Assembly: GCA_015501055.1 (NCBI GenBank) | Contig: JADNYV010000127.1 | Location: 43,051 to 107,050 of the forward strand | DNA from: Mucidula mucida | Lineage: Eukaryota; Basidiomycota; Agaricomycetes; Agaricales; Physalacriaceae | Length of the DNA: 64,000 nt | Direction: 5' to 3' | Shown here: one piece after another, positions 20,102 to 30,800 of the stretch | Position numbering within the stretch: the first letter of the stretch is position 1 | How the letters are laid out: each line of letters begins with the position of its first letter | Program-made: the position numbers and the translations under genes | Notes under the pieces: generated by a model | What the model was told of the DNA's origin: nothing | The model's database searches: none | The model's input: only the letters and a program-made list of their open reading frames with translations

Positions 20102-22600
20102 ATGTCGAGTGAAAAAGTTTTCCAAATCGCCGTCTCGAACGACAAGATTGACCTCCAAACTCAAACTTTGTGTCTTTCCCGATGAACTTAAGGACGCTGG
20201 CTCAAACTATGGCGTCCCTCTTGCAACCATGCGCCGCCTCGTGGAATATTGGAGGACCGGCTTCGACTGGCGCGCACAAGAAGCCGCTATCAATGCTGAA
20301 CTTCCCCAGTTCACCCGCGATATTAAGGTCAACGGCTTTGGGACGCTCAATATTCACTACGTGCATCTGGTGGTGGGCACCCACCATTCCTAGAATGGCA
20401 GATTGTTCGTGTTTGGCATAGCCGTCTCCGCCTGTTACCTTTTGATCAGAAATACGCCGGCCGTCAGTTGCTATCACACACCCTTATGTCGCCGGAACAG
20501 TACGAAATAGTCCTTTCCATCTGTATTAAGCGCCGTAAGTTGTCGAAATGTGTATTTTTTCTGTGGGAACCACATCGCTACATGATCTGGCTAAGATAAT
20601 TGAAGGATAAATGAAAACTTCTGTCCCTTTGTAGTGGTCTCAAATTTAATGCCTGAAATTTTGACGATGAGAAACACGTTGTGTCAAGAACTGACGACAA
20701 TACTCGATTTCGCCTGTAAACGCGTCTTAATTAGGTGCATCACGTCACGGTCACTCGACGCGTCTTGTTTTCCTCCTCGTTAAATCTTGTTGTATCAAGT
20801 CATTGCCCGCAACGTGAGCTCAAAGTTAGTTTCAGAAAAGGGGACCGCAGACTGGCATCCCCAAGAAGAAGGATATTCTCAAGGTTGCGCCAAAGTAAGT
20901 GGCACTCCGGACCGCGTTTACGTTGCATTTGCAGTTCCTGCGCGATGGGACCGTTCCTGTCTGTGCGAAGCTTGACGACGATGGCGATGTTCTGATGCTT
21001 GAGATGACCGTTGATGCATGGCACAAGGATGAGGACATTGAGATGGAGGATGGAGATGAGGAGGATTAGACACTTACTATTATGCTTATATATTAGTTAC
21101 TAAATGCTTTATATCATGTTGAATATTCATATCATGAAAATTTCGACTCTCGAAGGTGTATATTAAGTGAGGAAGATGCGAAACAACGTGCGAGTACGAC
21201 GAGAGCATCGATTTACCGGTTACTAATGAGTTACCGGGAAATTGATGCCCCATCAAAATAATGGTGGGTGCCCACCACCAGTGCATCAGAAAAGCAAGGG
21301 CGTTGATGTCGTCCCGCTTCTATTTGTGCATGGGTGTACGTTGACTTTCGCTGATTTACTGAGTATTTTTTGTTAATGTCGCATTAGGGCCGAGCAGTTG
21401 CTTGGAGGTTCGCAAAATGCTTCCACTTCTCACAGCCGGGAATCCGAGTTTCCATGTTGTGGCTCTAAGTCTCCCGGGCTTTGGTTTCTCCGAAGCGCCC
21501 TCCAAGAAGGGATCCAGGATTAACCAGTACGCCGAGGTATGTGATGGCTCTCAAGTTGTTTCTGGCGCTGCTGAATGTTTTTTTAGGTTTCTCATAAAGT
21601 GATGGACCATGGTGGCCCTTGGTTATAACGAGTATGGTGCGTAGGATGAATGCGCGTTTTCTACTACAATTGACGAGCAACCAGTCACGCAAGGCGGTGA
21701 TTTGGGTACGATGGTAAGCTAGCTCCCTATTCATCAAAATTGCCACTCGTCTCATGACACCCATGTAGATCACTCGCGCGATGGCGCTCAAGTACGGCAG
21801 CAAGCATGTCAAGGCGTGGTACACTACTCTGCCTTAGTAGATTTCATTTCGCACGTATCGTGGATGCGCGCTGACATACAAGCAGTGGATTCCCACCGCC
21901 CCCTACGCGCCCATCGCGTTTCTTCAACACTTGCTCACACCATACACTGTTGCCGAAAAGGCCGGCGCGCAGAAGGCTCAATGGTTCGAAAAGCAGGGAA
22001 GCGGATACTTTTTGCGCAATCGACGAGGCCTCAGACTCTTGGTATGCCGCACTTGTCACTCGACGAAGTCTCATTGACCCGCGATAGGATACTCTTTGGC
22101 GGACTCGCCAGTCGGTTTGTTGGCCTGGCTTTACGAAAAGCTGGACCGACGAGTACCCGTGGACTGATGAAGAAGGTATCTATCATATTCCGTATCTTGC
22201 AGCCGCGTTGACTGACGACAATGTTTTAGTCCTGACTTGGATCTCCGTTTTCCTCTTTTCTCGAGCGGGACCTACTGCGTCGACGCGGATTTATTACGAG
22301 ACATATCAAAGCGGGGACATCTACGCGCTCCTCCCACAACGACCCTCCATCCCGTATGGGATCTCGATCTTCATGGGTGTTCGTCCTATCTCGTACGTCG
22401 CTCCAAGAGTTCTTTTGCGACAAACGATTCACGGGTTTGACTAGGTGGTTCACGACGAACGGCAATCTTGTGTTGAGCAACAACACGCATACGAAGGGTG
22501 GTCACTTTGGCGCTTGGGAGGCGCCGGAGGGGTTGGTGGCGGATTTGAGGAGAAGGGCGGTCCGGTGTTTGCTGTTGTTTCTGGGAGAAGTGGATATTAG
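20102..22600 (+). pseudogene. Epoxide hydrolase pseudogene, copy 2
   Basis: Duplicate of the 12524 pseudogene. It has the ancestral 8-base frameshift after KIDL, and its first coding exon is split after NIHYVH by a DNA transposon (20368-21280). Downstream exons mirror copy 1 ([20 protein letters not shown] at about 21430, IPYGISIF at about 22350), with extra small indels. Not functional. Confidence 0.88.
20368..21280. mobile_element. Non-autonomous DNA transposon with 21-base TIRs and 7-base TSD
   Basis: 913 bases. The left end TGGTGGTGGGCACCCACC (plus ATT) is perfectly repeated inverted at the right end. The host sequence GTGCATC is duplicated at 20361-20367 and 21281-21287, and the uninterrupted site exists in copy 1 (CTATGTGCATCAGAAAAGC near 12780). 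The terminal repeat is itself partly palindromic (GGTGGGCACCCACC). Inside, at about 20930-21069, a plus-strand frame encodes an acidic tail (FLRDGTVPVCAKLDDDGDV, then KDEDIEMEDGDEED and stop) preceded by a possible intron; no transposase is recognisable. It may be a captured gene fragment or transposase remnant. A 7-base duplication does not fit the commonest superfamilies, so I leave it unclassified. Confidence 0.88.
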
Positions 22601-23224
22601 TGTGGTGCGTTAGGACTATAACAACAAGACGATCCTCTTTTTGAAATCATTGACTCCTACACAACTTTCATTGACAGCATGGAGGTACGTCCTACAAGCG
22701 TAGGACTTGCTATGGAGTGAAGCTCATCGAGAAAATACACAGATTGAATGGGGTGTTTTCAGCAACCTGTTTGAAGGATTCTTCCTAGAGAAACATGACA
22801 TACAGGCTGGTCGAGCTTGACCGCGAGATGCTCCCAAAAACAGAAAAGCGTGAACGCTGTGAACAACGACGAACGGAGGAGTGATGCCCCAAGAAGGAAA
22901 AACACTCTAGACTACGAGTGGTTAAGTAAGGCGAGGAAAGCCTGCCTGTGACGCAGTTTCATAGCTCCTCGTCTTGGATTCATGCATGGCTTAAGCGCGC
23001 GCGGGCATCAAGCTTCGTGGTAGTATTGACGCCTCAAAAAGACAAGGAAGAAGGCAGACAAGAGGCAGTCAGAACGTGATCGAGTTTCAACTGCGGCCCG
23101 AGATTGCCGATCAGTGACAAATCGAGAGCCTGTCTTGCCCACCTTGGACGCGAACTATCTTATTATGTGTAGCGCAGGTAACTCTTTGTGATACTCAACG
23201 CCATTGGTTCACTAGCAGTTAACA
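22601..23224. repeat. Intergenic stretch with dispersed repeat (22925-23110)
   Basis: 22601-22924 holds no recognisable gene. 22925-23110 is similar to the reverse complement of about 62020-61855: shared blocks include GGCTTAAGCGCGCGC and ACGTGATCGAGTTTCAACTG. No coding frame is evident in either copy. Confidence 0.6.
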
Positions 23225-23510
23225 CGATCGGCGTCCGCCTGCACTCTGAGTCTGTATCGAAAATCGAAAGGGTTAATGCTTCTCTAATTTATGCGTAGAA
23301 CATAGTAAGACACTCCTTGGGTCATGGCCAAGGAGTGTCCCCGGGTGATCCTGAAGGTTGCATGGGCAGCTCATGCGGTCGAATCGTAAGAGAGGCGAAT
23401 CGGCACCGACGAAGTAGGCTGTCGTCGTGTTCGAGTAGAGGACTTGTGTGTCCAAAGCTAGAGGTATGAGCAAGCCGTGCGACCAGAAGATCACCCGAAC
23501 GTTTTTGCAC
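23225..23510 (+). repeat. Dispersed repeat R1, copy A
   Basis: About 285 bases occurring four times in the window: here and 51920-52215 in one orientation, 46625-46925 and 57745-58030 in the other. Common blocks are CATAGTAAGA-ACTCCTTGGG, GGTGATCCTGAAGGTTG and CTCATGCGGTCGAATCGT. No protein is recognisable and no terminal repeats were found; it could be a solo LTR, a SINE or the end of a larger duplicated block. Confidence 0.75.
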
Positions 23511-23598
23511 TCCCTGAACTTCTTCTTTTCATTTTTGTTGTGCTCCCACTTGTGATTATGCAGCGCGTGGTCGTCTCATACAAGCTTGCGAAAAGAAG

Positions 23599-24372
23599 TC
23601 AATTCTCGTAATATCGTGATAAAGTCGTAGTGGGACCGGCACCGTCATCTTCACTGTCACCCTCATCGTCCTCCCTCTCCAAAAACTTAACGACAGCTTC
23701 CTCCCGTACTCGTATTCGCTCTTCCCAACGCGCACTCCACGGAAAGTGCCCATCGACCCAATCCGGGCCTGCATGCGCCTCTGGGATCTTTGCCCACCCA
23801 CCGAGGCCCCGTGGACCGACCGCTGTCCACCCAGGGACGGGATACGGGCTGATAGGCGAGTTGGGAGCATCCGCTTTCTTTGCACGTGAGCGTTTCCCTT
23901 GCAGCGTGGAAGAGGGAACGAGCACGCGGCCGGTACCGGGAAGCTCAACGACTTGCAATCCGTCGCTGATGTATGACGATGATGGCTGCTTGACGGGTGC
24001 AATGGCTTGCGAGCCTGAGCCGCTCCAGCGTGGATCGGTGGGTATGGATGCGAATTCGGTGTCAGATTTGGTAGTCGGCGGCGGGGGCAGGGAGGGGGTG
24101 GCACGTTGAGGAAATGTGGAAGTAAATGCAGAGGGCGCTTCGATGCCGTCGACGGTTTTCTGGGGAAAGATCAGTACTAGTCTCACCGAAGGAAAGCAAC
24201 TGACATATCGCCCATAGCCGCCCGCCATCAGGCTCGCCTCAAAACTCTCGTCCGACGTTACTTGGAACTCGGACATTCGTTCACGAAGCAGAGCGCGGAG
24301 GTCACCGCTCGGGGGTGCCCGCTCGGACAGAAACGTTGAGCCATACGGAGGGGATGCGTAGCCGAATGTCAT
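23599..24372 (-). CDS. Hypothetical protein, inverted-duplicate copy 1
   Basis: About 242 residues in two exons (24372-24205 and 24159-23599). The 45-nt intron 24160-24204 (GTCAGT donor, CCCCAG acceptor) happens to be open in this copy but contains a stop in the copy at 56869-57654, which shows it is a real intron. The protein begins MTFGYASPPYGSTFLSERAP, has ERMSEFQVTSDESFEASLM, a Pro/Ser-rich linker, the conserved GLQVVELPGTGRVLVPSS and GWTAVGPRGLGGWAKIPE, and an acidic end REDDEGDSEDDG. No signal peptide or membrane segment, and no family recognised. The two copies are about 95% identical, so the duplication is recent and both are intact. I start at the ATG at 24372 because the longer frame upstream is not shared as an ATG by the other copy. 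Confidence 0.7.
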   Translation of the reverse strand: MTFGYASPPYGSTFLSERAPPSGDLRALLRERMSEFQVTSDESFEASLMAGGYGRYVSCFPSVRLVLIFPQKTVDGIEAPSAFTSTFPQRATPSLPPPPTTKSDTEFASIPTDPRWSGSGSQAIAPVKQPSSSYISDGLQVVELPGTGRVLVPSSTLQGKRSRAKKADAPNSPISPYPVPGWTAVGPRGLGGWAKIPEAHAGPDWVDGHFPWSARWEERIRVREEAVVKFLEREDDEGDSEDDGAGPTTTLSRYYEN

Positions 24373-24748
24373 GATGAAAGGGTGCAGGCGAGCTATCAAA
24401 CGATATTAGGCACTCTGCAGCACCTGCATTTATTGCGACGTACCATGCAAAGTCGTCTAGCACTGTCTCTTCTCCTTTTTCCCACTTCTATGAAAGAAGT
24501 AGCGGCTTTTATAGTCGTAGCCTTGCCAGACGTAAAAGTCGTCGTCGTCTCGGCGTGTATCGTCAAGGCTCTAGGTCAGTCCGATGCTAGTCCTGGCAGT
24601 CGTCAGTGGTGCTGCGCTGCGCCGTCGTCTGCTGGTGGTCGTAAAAAGACTCGTGGCATCAGGATTCAGACCCTTGAACACGTCACGAGACCGTGCATCA
24701 GCAAGCAAAATGAAAAGACGCTGATCCATATCCAAACCTGTTCTTGTC
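24373..24748. repeat. Upstream region of the 24 kb gene, duplicated at 56.5 kb
   Basis: Promoter region of the minus-strand hypothetical gene. About 24530-24700 matches the reverse complement of 56700-56535 (CGAGTCTTTTTACGACCA; GACTGCCAGG-CTAGCATCGG), so the duplication includes upstream DNA. A small part (24690-24710) also matches 51650-51680. Confidence 0.65.
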
Positions 24749-24828
24749 ACAACCGTAGCTCAGCTCGTAGAGCACAAGCACTAACATTCGATCGTGACTT
24801 GGATGCCTGTTCAAGTCAGGCCGGTTGT
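24749..24828 (+). tRNA. tRNA-like gene, possibly tRNA-Val(AAC) with intron, or tRNA-derived repeat
   Basis: 80 bases fold as a tRNA. The acceptor ACAACCG pairs with CGGTTGT at the 3' end. The D stem is GCTC/GAGC with loop AGCTCGTA, and the T stem GCCTG/CAGGC encloses TTCAAGT. Box A-like TAGCTCAGCTCG and box B-like GTTCAAGTC are present. The anticodon arm CAAG/CTTG encloses ACTAACA followed by extra bases, consistent with anticodon AAC and a short intron, but the stem has a bulge and the D loop lacks GG. A damaged relative is at 51532-51608. A tRNA-derived element is as likely as a working tRNA. Confidence 0.45.
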
Positions 24829-24923
24829 TTACGGCACTATGCCAGCCCTCTGTCTTTTTGCAAAACAATGAAGATCTAGCATAGTTCTAACGCGAAGTAT
24901 GTATTTCAAAGCACGAGTTACAT

Positions 24924-27506
24924 TCATGACAGTATTGAGAACACATGTTGAGGAGAGGACACGAAATATGAATCACACTGCGAGTTATATTCATGCCGAT
25001 GGTGATACGCCGGACTGATGATCAGTAAAGTAAGAATCAAAATGAATGATTGCGCGCCCACTGGGATGGGAATCCGCCAACAAAAGACTCTTCCCTGATG
25101 CTCTTCGCTCTTCGTCCAGCCTTTCGGCATCTTCCACTCTGCCGCCTCATTGTCAGGATCACAAGCGTACACGTACGCTACGTCGACTTTGACACTCTTT
25201 CCACACGTCGGTATTCTCTTGAGACCGTTGATTACCTTTCTGATCAACACATATCCACAACTTGGCGGCGACGTTGTATGAGCAATATTCTTGCTCTTAG
25301 CGACTTGGATGACCCATATAGTGTAGCGGATGTATGACATCGTTCCGATACAGGCAACCCACAGCGCGTCGAAGAGAGAGTTTTTTGTGTTTCCCGGAAT
25401 GTGCAAGGTTCCCGGTTTGAGGGAGTCAAGGGCGTCGTCACTGTCATAATATACAGAACTCCCCGGAATGATAAAGATATCAAAAAGAGATGGTTGGACA
25501 GTACGAGTGGCCTTGAAAACCGGAGCGTCTGATTCGAGTCCCCCACCATCTCCACGTAGGAACCGTAACGGGTATGACCCGAAGTCAAAATCCTAAAAGC
25601 GATGGGCGGCAGACACCACCCGGCCAACGCAGCGGACTCTGGATGGCCCTTGAAGAGGTGATACATCTCGACAATCGATTTGACGCATCACTTTCTCACC
25701 GACCCATGAAGACTTGAAATCTAGCGAGAACGTCGTAACATCGTCATCAAGAGGGGGGAAAGAAGCTGGCAAGATGGCGATTATTCCCTGGTCCGAGAAG
25801 CATTGATCCCGTCTGAATTGGTTCACCAGTTTGGACAACGACGCCGAAGCAATCGCAACCTGATGATCCTTGAGAACAGCCCGGGGGGTTGAGAGAACGG
25901 CATGGTAGACATTGTGCGCCACGCCACCAAACTTCTCAATAGCATCATTGAGCAACAACCAAAACGCGTAGTCGAGGAGTTTGTCCCGGTCTTTGCTGTC
26001 AGAAGCGGGCTTGTGAATCTTGTTGTCTGCATCCTCGCCCTCATTCTTGTTCTCCGAGTCCTTCCAGAGGTCACATAGAACACAATGGGCGTACTTGTGC
26101 GCTGGAATGGGAGGAGGTCGTCCAGTTGGGGACGGCGGCAAGTAGTCGATTACCGTGCGGAATCCGTTGTATTCTCGCTGCAGCCTCAGACTGCCACCGT
26201 ATTAGTCCCCACAACTAGAATATATCGGAAAAACTCACCCTTTTTACAACTCTTGCCTAGTCCACAGCGGCAACACCAGCTTTATGCTCGTTCTTTAGCC
26301 CATGTCTATAGGAGGGAAACAGGGGGTCTCTACCAGATATGACTCTGGTGGCGTTACAACATCTATCAAAGTCCAAATGAACGCGCTCAATCCCATCGGG
26401 TCAGGGTAGAGGTGGCCATGATGAAACCAGAGCGATGTAGACTTTGTCCTGGAAGAATAGATAGAGCCTTGAATCGCCATTGGCAAACAAAGTGACTTGA
26501 CGGGGCGTTATAAGGCGAATTAGGCTGTACCATAGGAAAAAGGTTCTTCCTAGTACAAACTATGAGCATTTCGAGTGTAGAGGCACGCCTTATGTACCTA
26601 TCCCTGGTTGGCCAGTGATCACCACGCCGAGCATAGGCGACTTTCGAGACATAGTCAAAGAGAATTTTATACGACCCCAGTACGAGTAATTCGATGCCAA
26701 AATTCTTACTGCATCCCCTCCCCTGCCATCAACACGTGATGCGAAAAACGTCCCAAAGTAGTTACTACCGCGCTCGTCGGCGTTCGTTTACTATTTTTGT
26801 CCGTATTTACCACTTCCTCTCACAAATTTACGACCCTCGCGATGGAGAATCAGCCACAGCACATATCTATTCAAAGGTGCTCTCGAAAAAAATGCAACAA
26901 AATACTTCCTGTCAACTGGGGCTGGAGGCAGTGTGCCGTCTGCCAGGAAAACAACCGACGGTGCAAAAAGCGCAAACGCGACATAAACGACGATGAGGGA
27001 CCACGACCAGGACCTAGCGCGCATGCAGAGCCACAACCGGGGACCACTGTACACGTTACTAGACCAACAAACCTTGCCGGCGGAGAGGGAAGTGACTCGG
27101 ATGATGGTGAGGATACTTACAATGCGACATAGCCTGTTTGTACCTTACTTCCACTATAGATCTTGTATTTTCCATTTTTTATCTTTAACTACACTATCCG
27201 GATGTATTTCCTCGTACTAGACGCCGCGACACAAGTTCTCCCTAAGAATCTCGGCTCTCGGACTTGGTTATTTGCCGGTTTCCCATCACGTGTGGTTGGC
27301 GGGGGGAGGGGATGCACAGGGGTTGCTTTCGATGCAGTGTTAGGCTTTCTTGCATGAGCACAAGTTCATCCTTGTCCACCGCGTAGAACTCCTGCCACTC
27401 TGTAGGGGCTTCCTGCCAGCGCGGGTCGGGTGCAAAGTCCCATCGGGAGTGGTCTAGGCTCAAGATTAATGTTTGTATTCGCCATTGGGCCAGGAGTTAC
27501 CAGCAT
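24924..27506 (-). pseudogene. Crinkler/RHS-like P-loop gene, disrupted by a transposon
   Basis: Same family as 58208-59607. N-terminal HSRWDFAPDPRWQEAP is at about 27440, and ITGQPGIG (Walker A start) is at about 26600. Later come EDADNKIHKPASDSKDRDKL, DYAFWLLLNDAIEKFGG, TTFSLDFKSSWVGEKVMRQI (25700), EMYHLFKGHPESAALAGWCL (about 25650) and WKMPKGWTKSEEHQGRVFCW (about 25100). A 631-base element (26698-27328) splits the gene right after ESLTLH, the first intron is lost, and frames shift at several points. The C-terminal part here is longer and less damaged than in the 58 kb copy, so it is useful for reconstructing the family length. Confidence 0.8.
26698..27328. mobile_element. DNA element with imperfect TIRs and 7-base TSD, carrying a small ORF
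   Basis: 631 bases flanked by TCGATGC at 26691-26697 and 27329-27335. Near both ends, GCATCCCCTCCCC and ACACGTGATG recur in inverted orientation (26711-26740 and 27283-27314). A plus-strand frame at 26842-27132 (96 residues) encodes a Cys-rich basic start, CSRKKCNKILPVNWGWRQC, then AVCQENNRRCKKRKRD and an acidic tail. This resembles the small zinc-binding N-termini often seen in fungal transposon-encoded proteins, though I cannot name the family. The 58 kb gene copy has no insertion at this site. Confidence 0.72.
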
Positions 27507-27883
27507 TGCGCGCCAAAACTTTGCTTGCCATCTCTGTTTGAGTGAGAGTTGGGAGAACCGTGACGTCACCTCAAACCGCAGACACCAAGGCGCTCTTGTA
27601 CCTAGTTCTATTCACAAATCAGAGAGGCGCTGGTACTTTTGCTTATTGACTGATGTAATCGGGGAGACAAATGAGTTTACTGCATGAGGTGCATTTTAAT
27701 TTCAGTCCTTCCATTCATAACCAAGAAAGAAAACTTCTTTTAATTCGTAGAGTTGGTGAACAGCAGGGGACAAGCCTCCAAGTCGAAGTAAACGGTGAGT
27801 CTTCTTCGACACTTACTACATGCTGAATAGCTCATGCCCCCCAAAGAAACAGTAGTAGCAAAAAAATATGTAACAATGCATTC
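27507..27883. other. Intergenic stretch
   Basis: About 380 bases between the P-loop pseudogene start and the end of the Iml1 gene. No gene seen. Confidence 0.5.
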
Positions 27884-30800
27884 TCACAACTCCAACAACG
27901 GAGGCTCAGGCGGCCCTTCCGGCGCCGGCCCAAGCAACCTAACCTCCGCCCTATAAAACTCCTCCAACCCCGCCTTATCCGCACAAAACGCGTCCAACTC
28001 AACCCTCAGCCGCTCAGCTTCAACCGCCGGCCGCGGCCGCTCCTCCTTCCCGCCCCTCGTCGTCCTCCCCGCGCCCATCAGCCTATTCGTCAAAAACAAA
28101 AACCCCTCACTCCCGCCCTTGACCTGGATAAACGCCACCCCCGACCGGTGTATAAACTGCGAGTACTTGTACGGCGAGCGCCGGTACGAGTACACCACGT
28201 CCACGTCCTCCGGGTACAGATCCGACGCCTCCACATCCAGAATGAACCCGAACCGCCGGAGAAGCGCGTACTCGAAGTAGTGCGTGGTGTGCGTGCCCTC
28301 CGGCACGCGCAGGTGCAGGTCCGGCACGGCGGGGGGCGCGACGCAGAGCCGCACGGGGAAGCACGACTGGAACGCGTTCCGCTCACGGATGTCGCTGATC
28401 TGCGTCACGTACGCTTCGACGAGCTTCAGCCCGTACCGCTCGATTGTCTTGTTCCATTGCCGCAGCTGGTCCTCAATGTAGCGCCCCGTGGTCCCGATCC
28501 ATTGCAGCTCAAAGTGGAACACCGTCGCGGGGTTATGGATGATGTCGTGGTGCAGGATGACCGCCTCCGCTTGGTCGCTGCGCTGGAAGGAGGGTGAGCA
28601 AAGAGTACGCGATGTAGGCAGATTCTTACCTTATTGGTATCGATATCAATGACCATGGTTTCGCTCAGAATCAGTCTCCTCTTCATCGGCGGCTTTGCAA
28701 GAGAGGACTTCTGACGTGCAGGTGTCGTCGGAAGATAACTCGACCTGCCTAGCGTCAAAGTATCGTATCGCGGGAGCCAAGACTGTAAGCGCGGCGTCGA
28801 GGGCACGGCATACTCTCCAATTAGACGATAAAAGTAATGTCTGACGGCCATTAAAGTAAGCTCATAAATCAAACTGAACACTCACCCATCCAAGAAACTA
28901 TGATGGCCCCGACAATGCTCAAACAAGCCTTCGTGTTGAAGCCGGACGCCCACTTCTACTCCCTGCGACCGCGAGGAGACGTCCCGGAACTCCCGCACCA
29001 GCCAGCTCACAAAGTCAAACCCAGTAAACGAGTTCTGATACTGCTTGCGATGCCAGTGGTTGTTTTTTATTGGAACACCATCGTCCTCCCTCATAGCCTT
29101 GGCAATCGCACTCAACGACATATCGCCAATCTCCCTCTCGCTCTTCGCCTTCTTTTGCAACGGCCCTGCAGCGTGAATCTGGTCCAGCTGGTGCATCAGC
29201 ACGTCGTCCCGCACGGACGCTGCGGGACTCAGTGTAGTGGGCAAGAATCGCACGGGCGGCGCGATAACGTTCTTCTCCTTCTCATCAGGCGACTGCCACC
29301 TTACTTTTGTAAACTGCTCAGCAAGCTTCTCGACCCCAAGAATACGCGTTTCTTCGTCGTTGAGCTTCTCGCCAGTGGGTCCTGTGTTGGTCGTCGGGTG
29401 CTCTAAAGTAGGGATGATAACGAATCGGGTCCTCCAATAACGAAGGGATTCATTGAATTGGTGCTCATACCCCGCGACTAACATATCAAGTCTGTACAAT
29501 GTGTATCAGCACGCGTTGCCGGTGTGTAATTATCTTACCTGTTCCATCCGTAGTTCTCCAGCCCATGGGATCTGAATTGGGTCTTCTGTTCCGTGTAGCC
29601 CAGTCCCAGTTTCGGCCAGATCAGACATTCATAGTCGAACGGCTTCGTTGATGGCATTCGCCTGACATAGCGCCTCACTTGTATGGCTTCGCCCGTGTAC
29701 GAGATCCGATGTATCTCGTTGCTCATGCTCAGATACACCGGGTTCGCAGTCGACTTGAGCACCTCCGCTGCACCCCACGGCTTGGGAATCTCGTCGTCCG
29801 AGATGCCCATAAACGACTGGTGTCGTCTAAACGCGGTCGTCCGCCGGTCCTGATCATCTCCTGGAACGTTTTGCCCTTTCTTGGGCTTCTGCAGCACGAA
29901 TTGGAATCCTTGCGCTAGACGCACAGCCGCCATCCCCCGCATGACAACTAGCGCCCAGGTCCGGCGGAAATCTTCTGTATTCCCTTTGACTTGTGGCGGT
30001 TTGATGAGGAAAGAGCGCATCTCGTCTGGGTCGACGACAAAGTCGTACGAGAAAACGTCATAGGATCCTTCAAGCTCGGCCGTGGAGGGGAAGTATTCGG
30101 TGGTGAGTGGTAAACACCCCGGAGTGACCATGGACGACCACTTGATATCGTGCTTGTATGCAGGACATGCGAAGACGTGACGCCATCTAGCGGCTAAGGA
30201 TGCTTGGACGTACGAAACGGTAGACTGGGGTTTAGATGGGTTAGGCTTGGAGCCTGGAGAGGATGAAGTCCAAGGGAGGCTAAGCGAGCTGACAGTACTG
30301 CGGCGTTTTGGGAAGGCTCCCAGAACTGGATCATCGTGTGGAGATCCATCACGCGCTAACGCAGCACGCACTTCGCTGTCGACAGCTCGACTGAAGTTGG
30401 AGCGTAAGGGTGTAGACCGAGCTTTGATGGCCATTGGTTGTGGCATGTGCAAGGCTATTTCATCACTAGAGCGCGCTAGGTTGAGTGGCGCCGAAGGGAA
30501 AGGAATAGCAGGGAGAGCAGCGGATAAGGTCGGCGTGGCAAGTGTGGGTGTGCTCAATGTAGATGTTGATGGAGTGGGCGAACTAGATGATACAGGTATA
30601 ACACCACCAGACCTGACTGAGGCAGAAACCGGACTCGTTTGAGGCTCGCTGGGACCGCTTCGGAAGGGCTTGAAAAGCCAGGAGGGTGTAAGTTTGGAAG
30701 TTAACGACAATCCTTCGCGATCTCGAGTAATGCTCTTCTTGGAAGAATATCCAGATAGGTTAGACCGTAGGGAATGTATCGATGATTGGGACGGCGAAGA

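Larger units (their letters stand above)
19570..22600 (+). repeat. Segmental duplication D1, copy 2
   Basis: Direct repeat of 11780-14113, longer because of a 913-base transposon insertion at 20368-21280 and lacking the MITE present in copy 1. The two copies share the disabling 8-base deletion of the epoxide hydrolase. Confidence 0.85.

Noticed and set aside
23556..24104. Pro/Arg-rich frame overlapping the 24 kb gene
   Set aside because: Same strand, shifted frame of a GC-rich exon; composition is typical of a shadow.
28090..28597. Long open frames on both strands inside the Iml1 3' exon
   Set aside because: High-GC codon bias leaves shadow frames open; only the frame with FELQWIGTTGRYIEDQLR matches a known protein.
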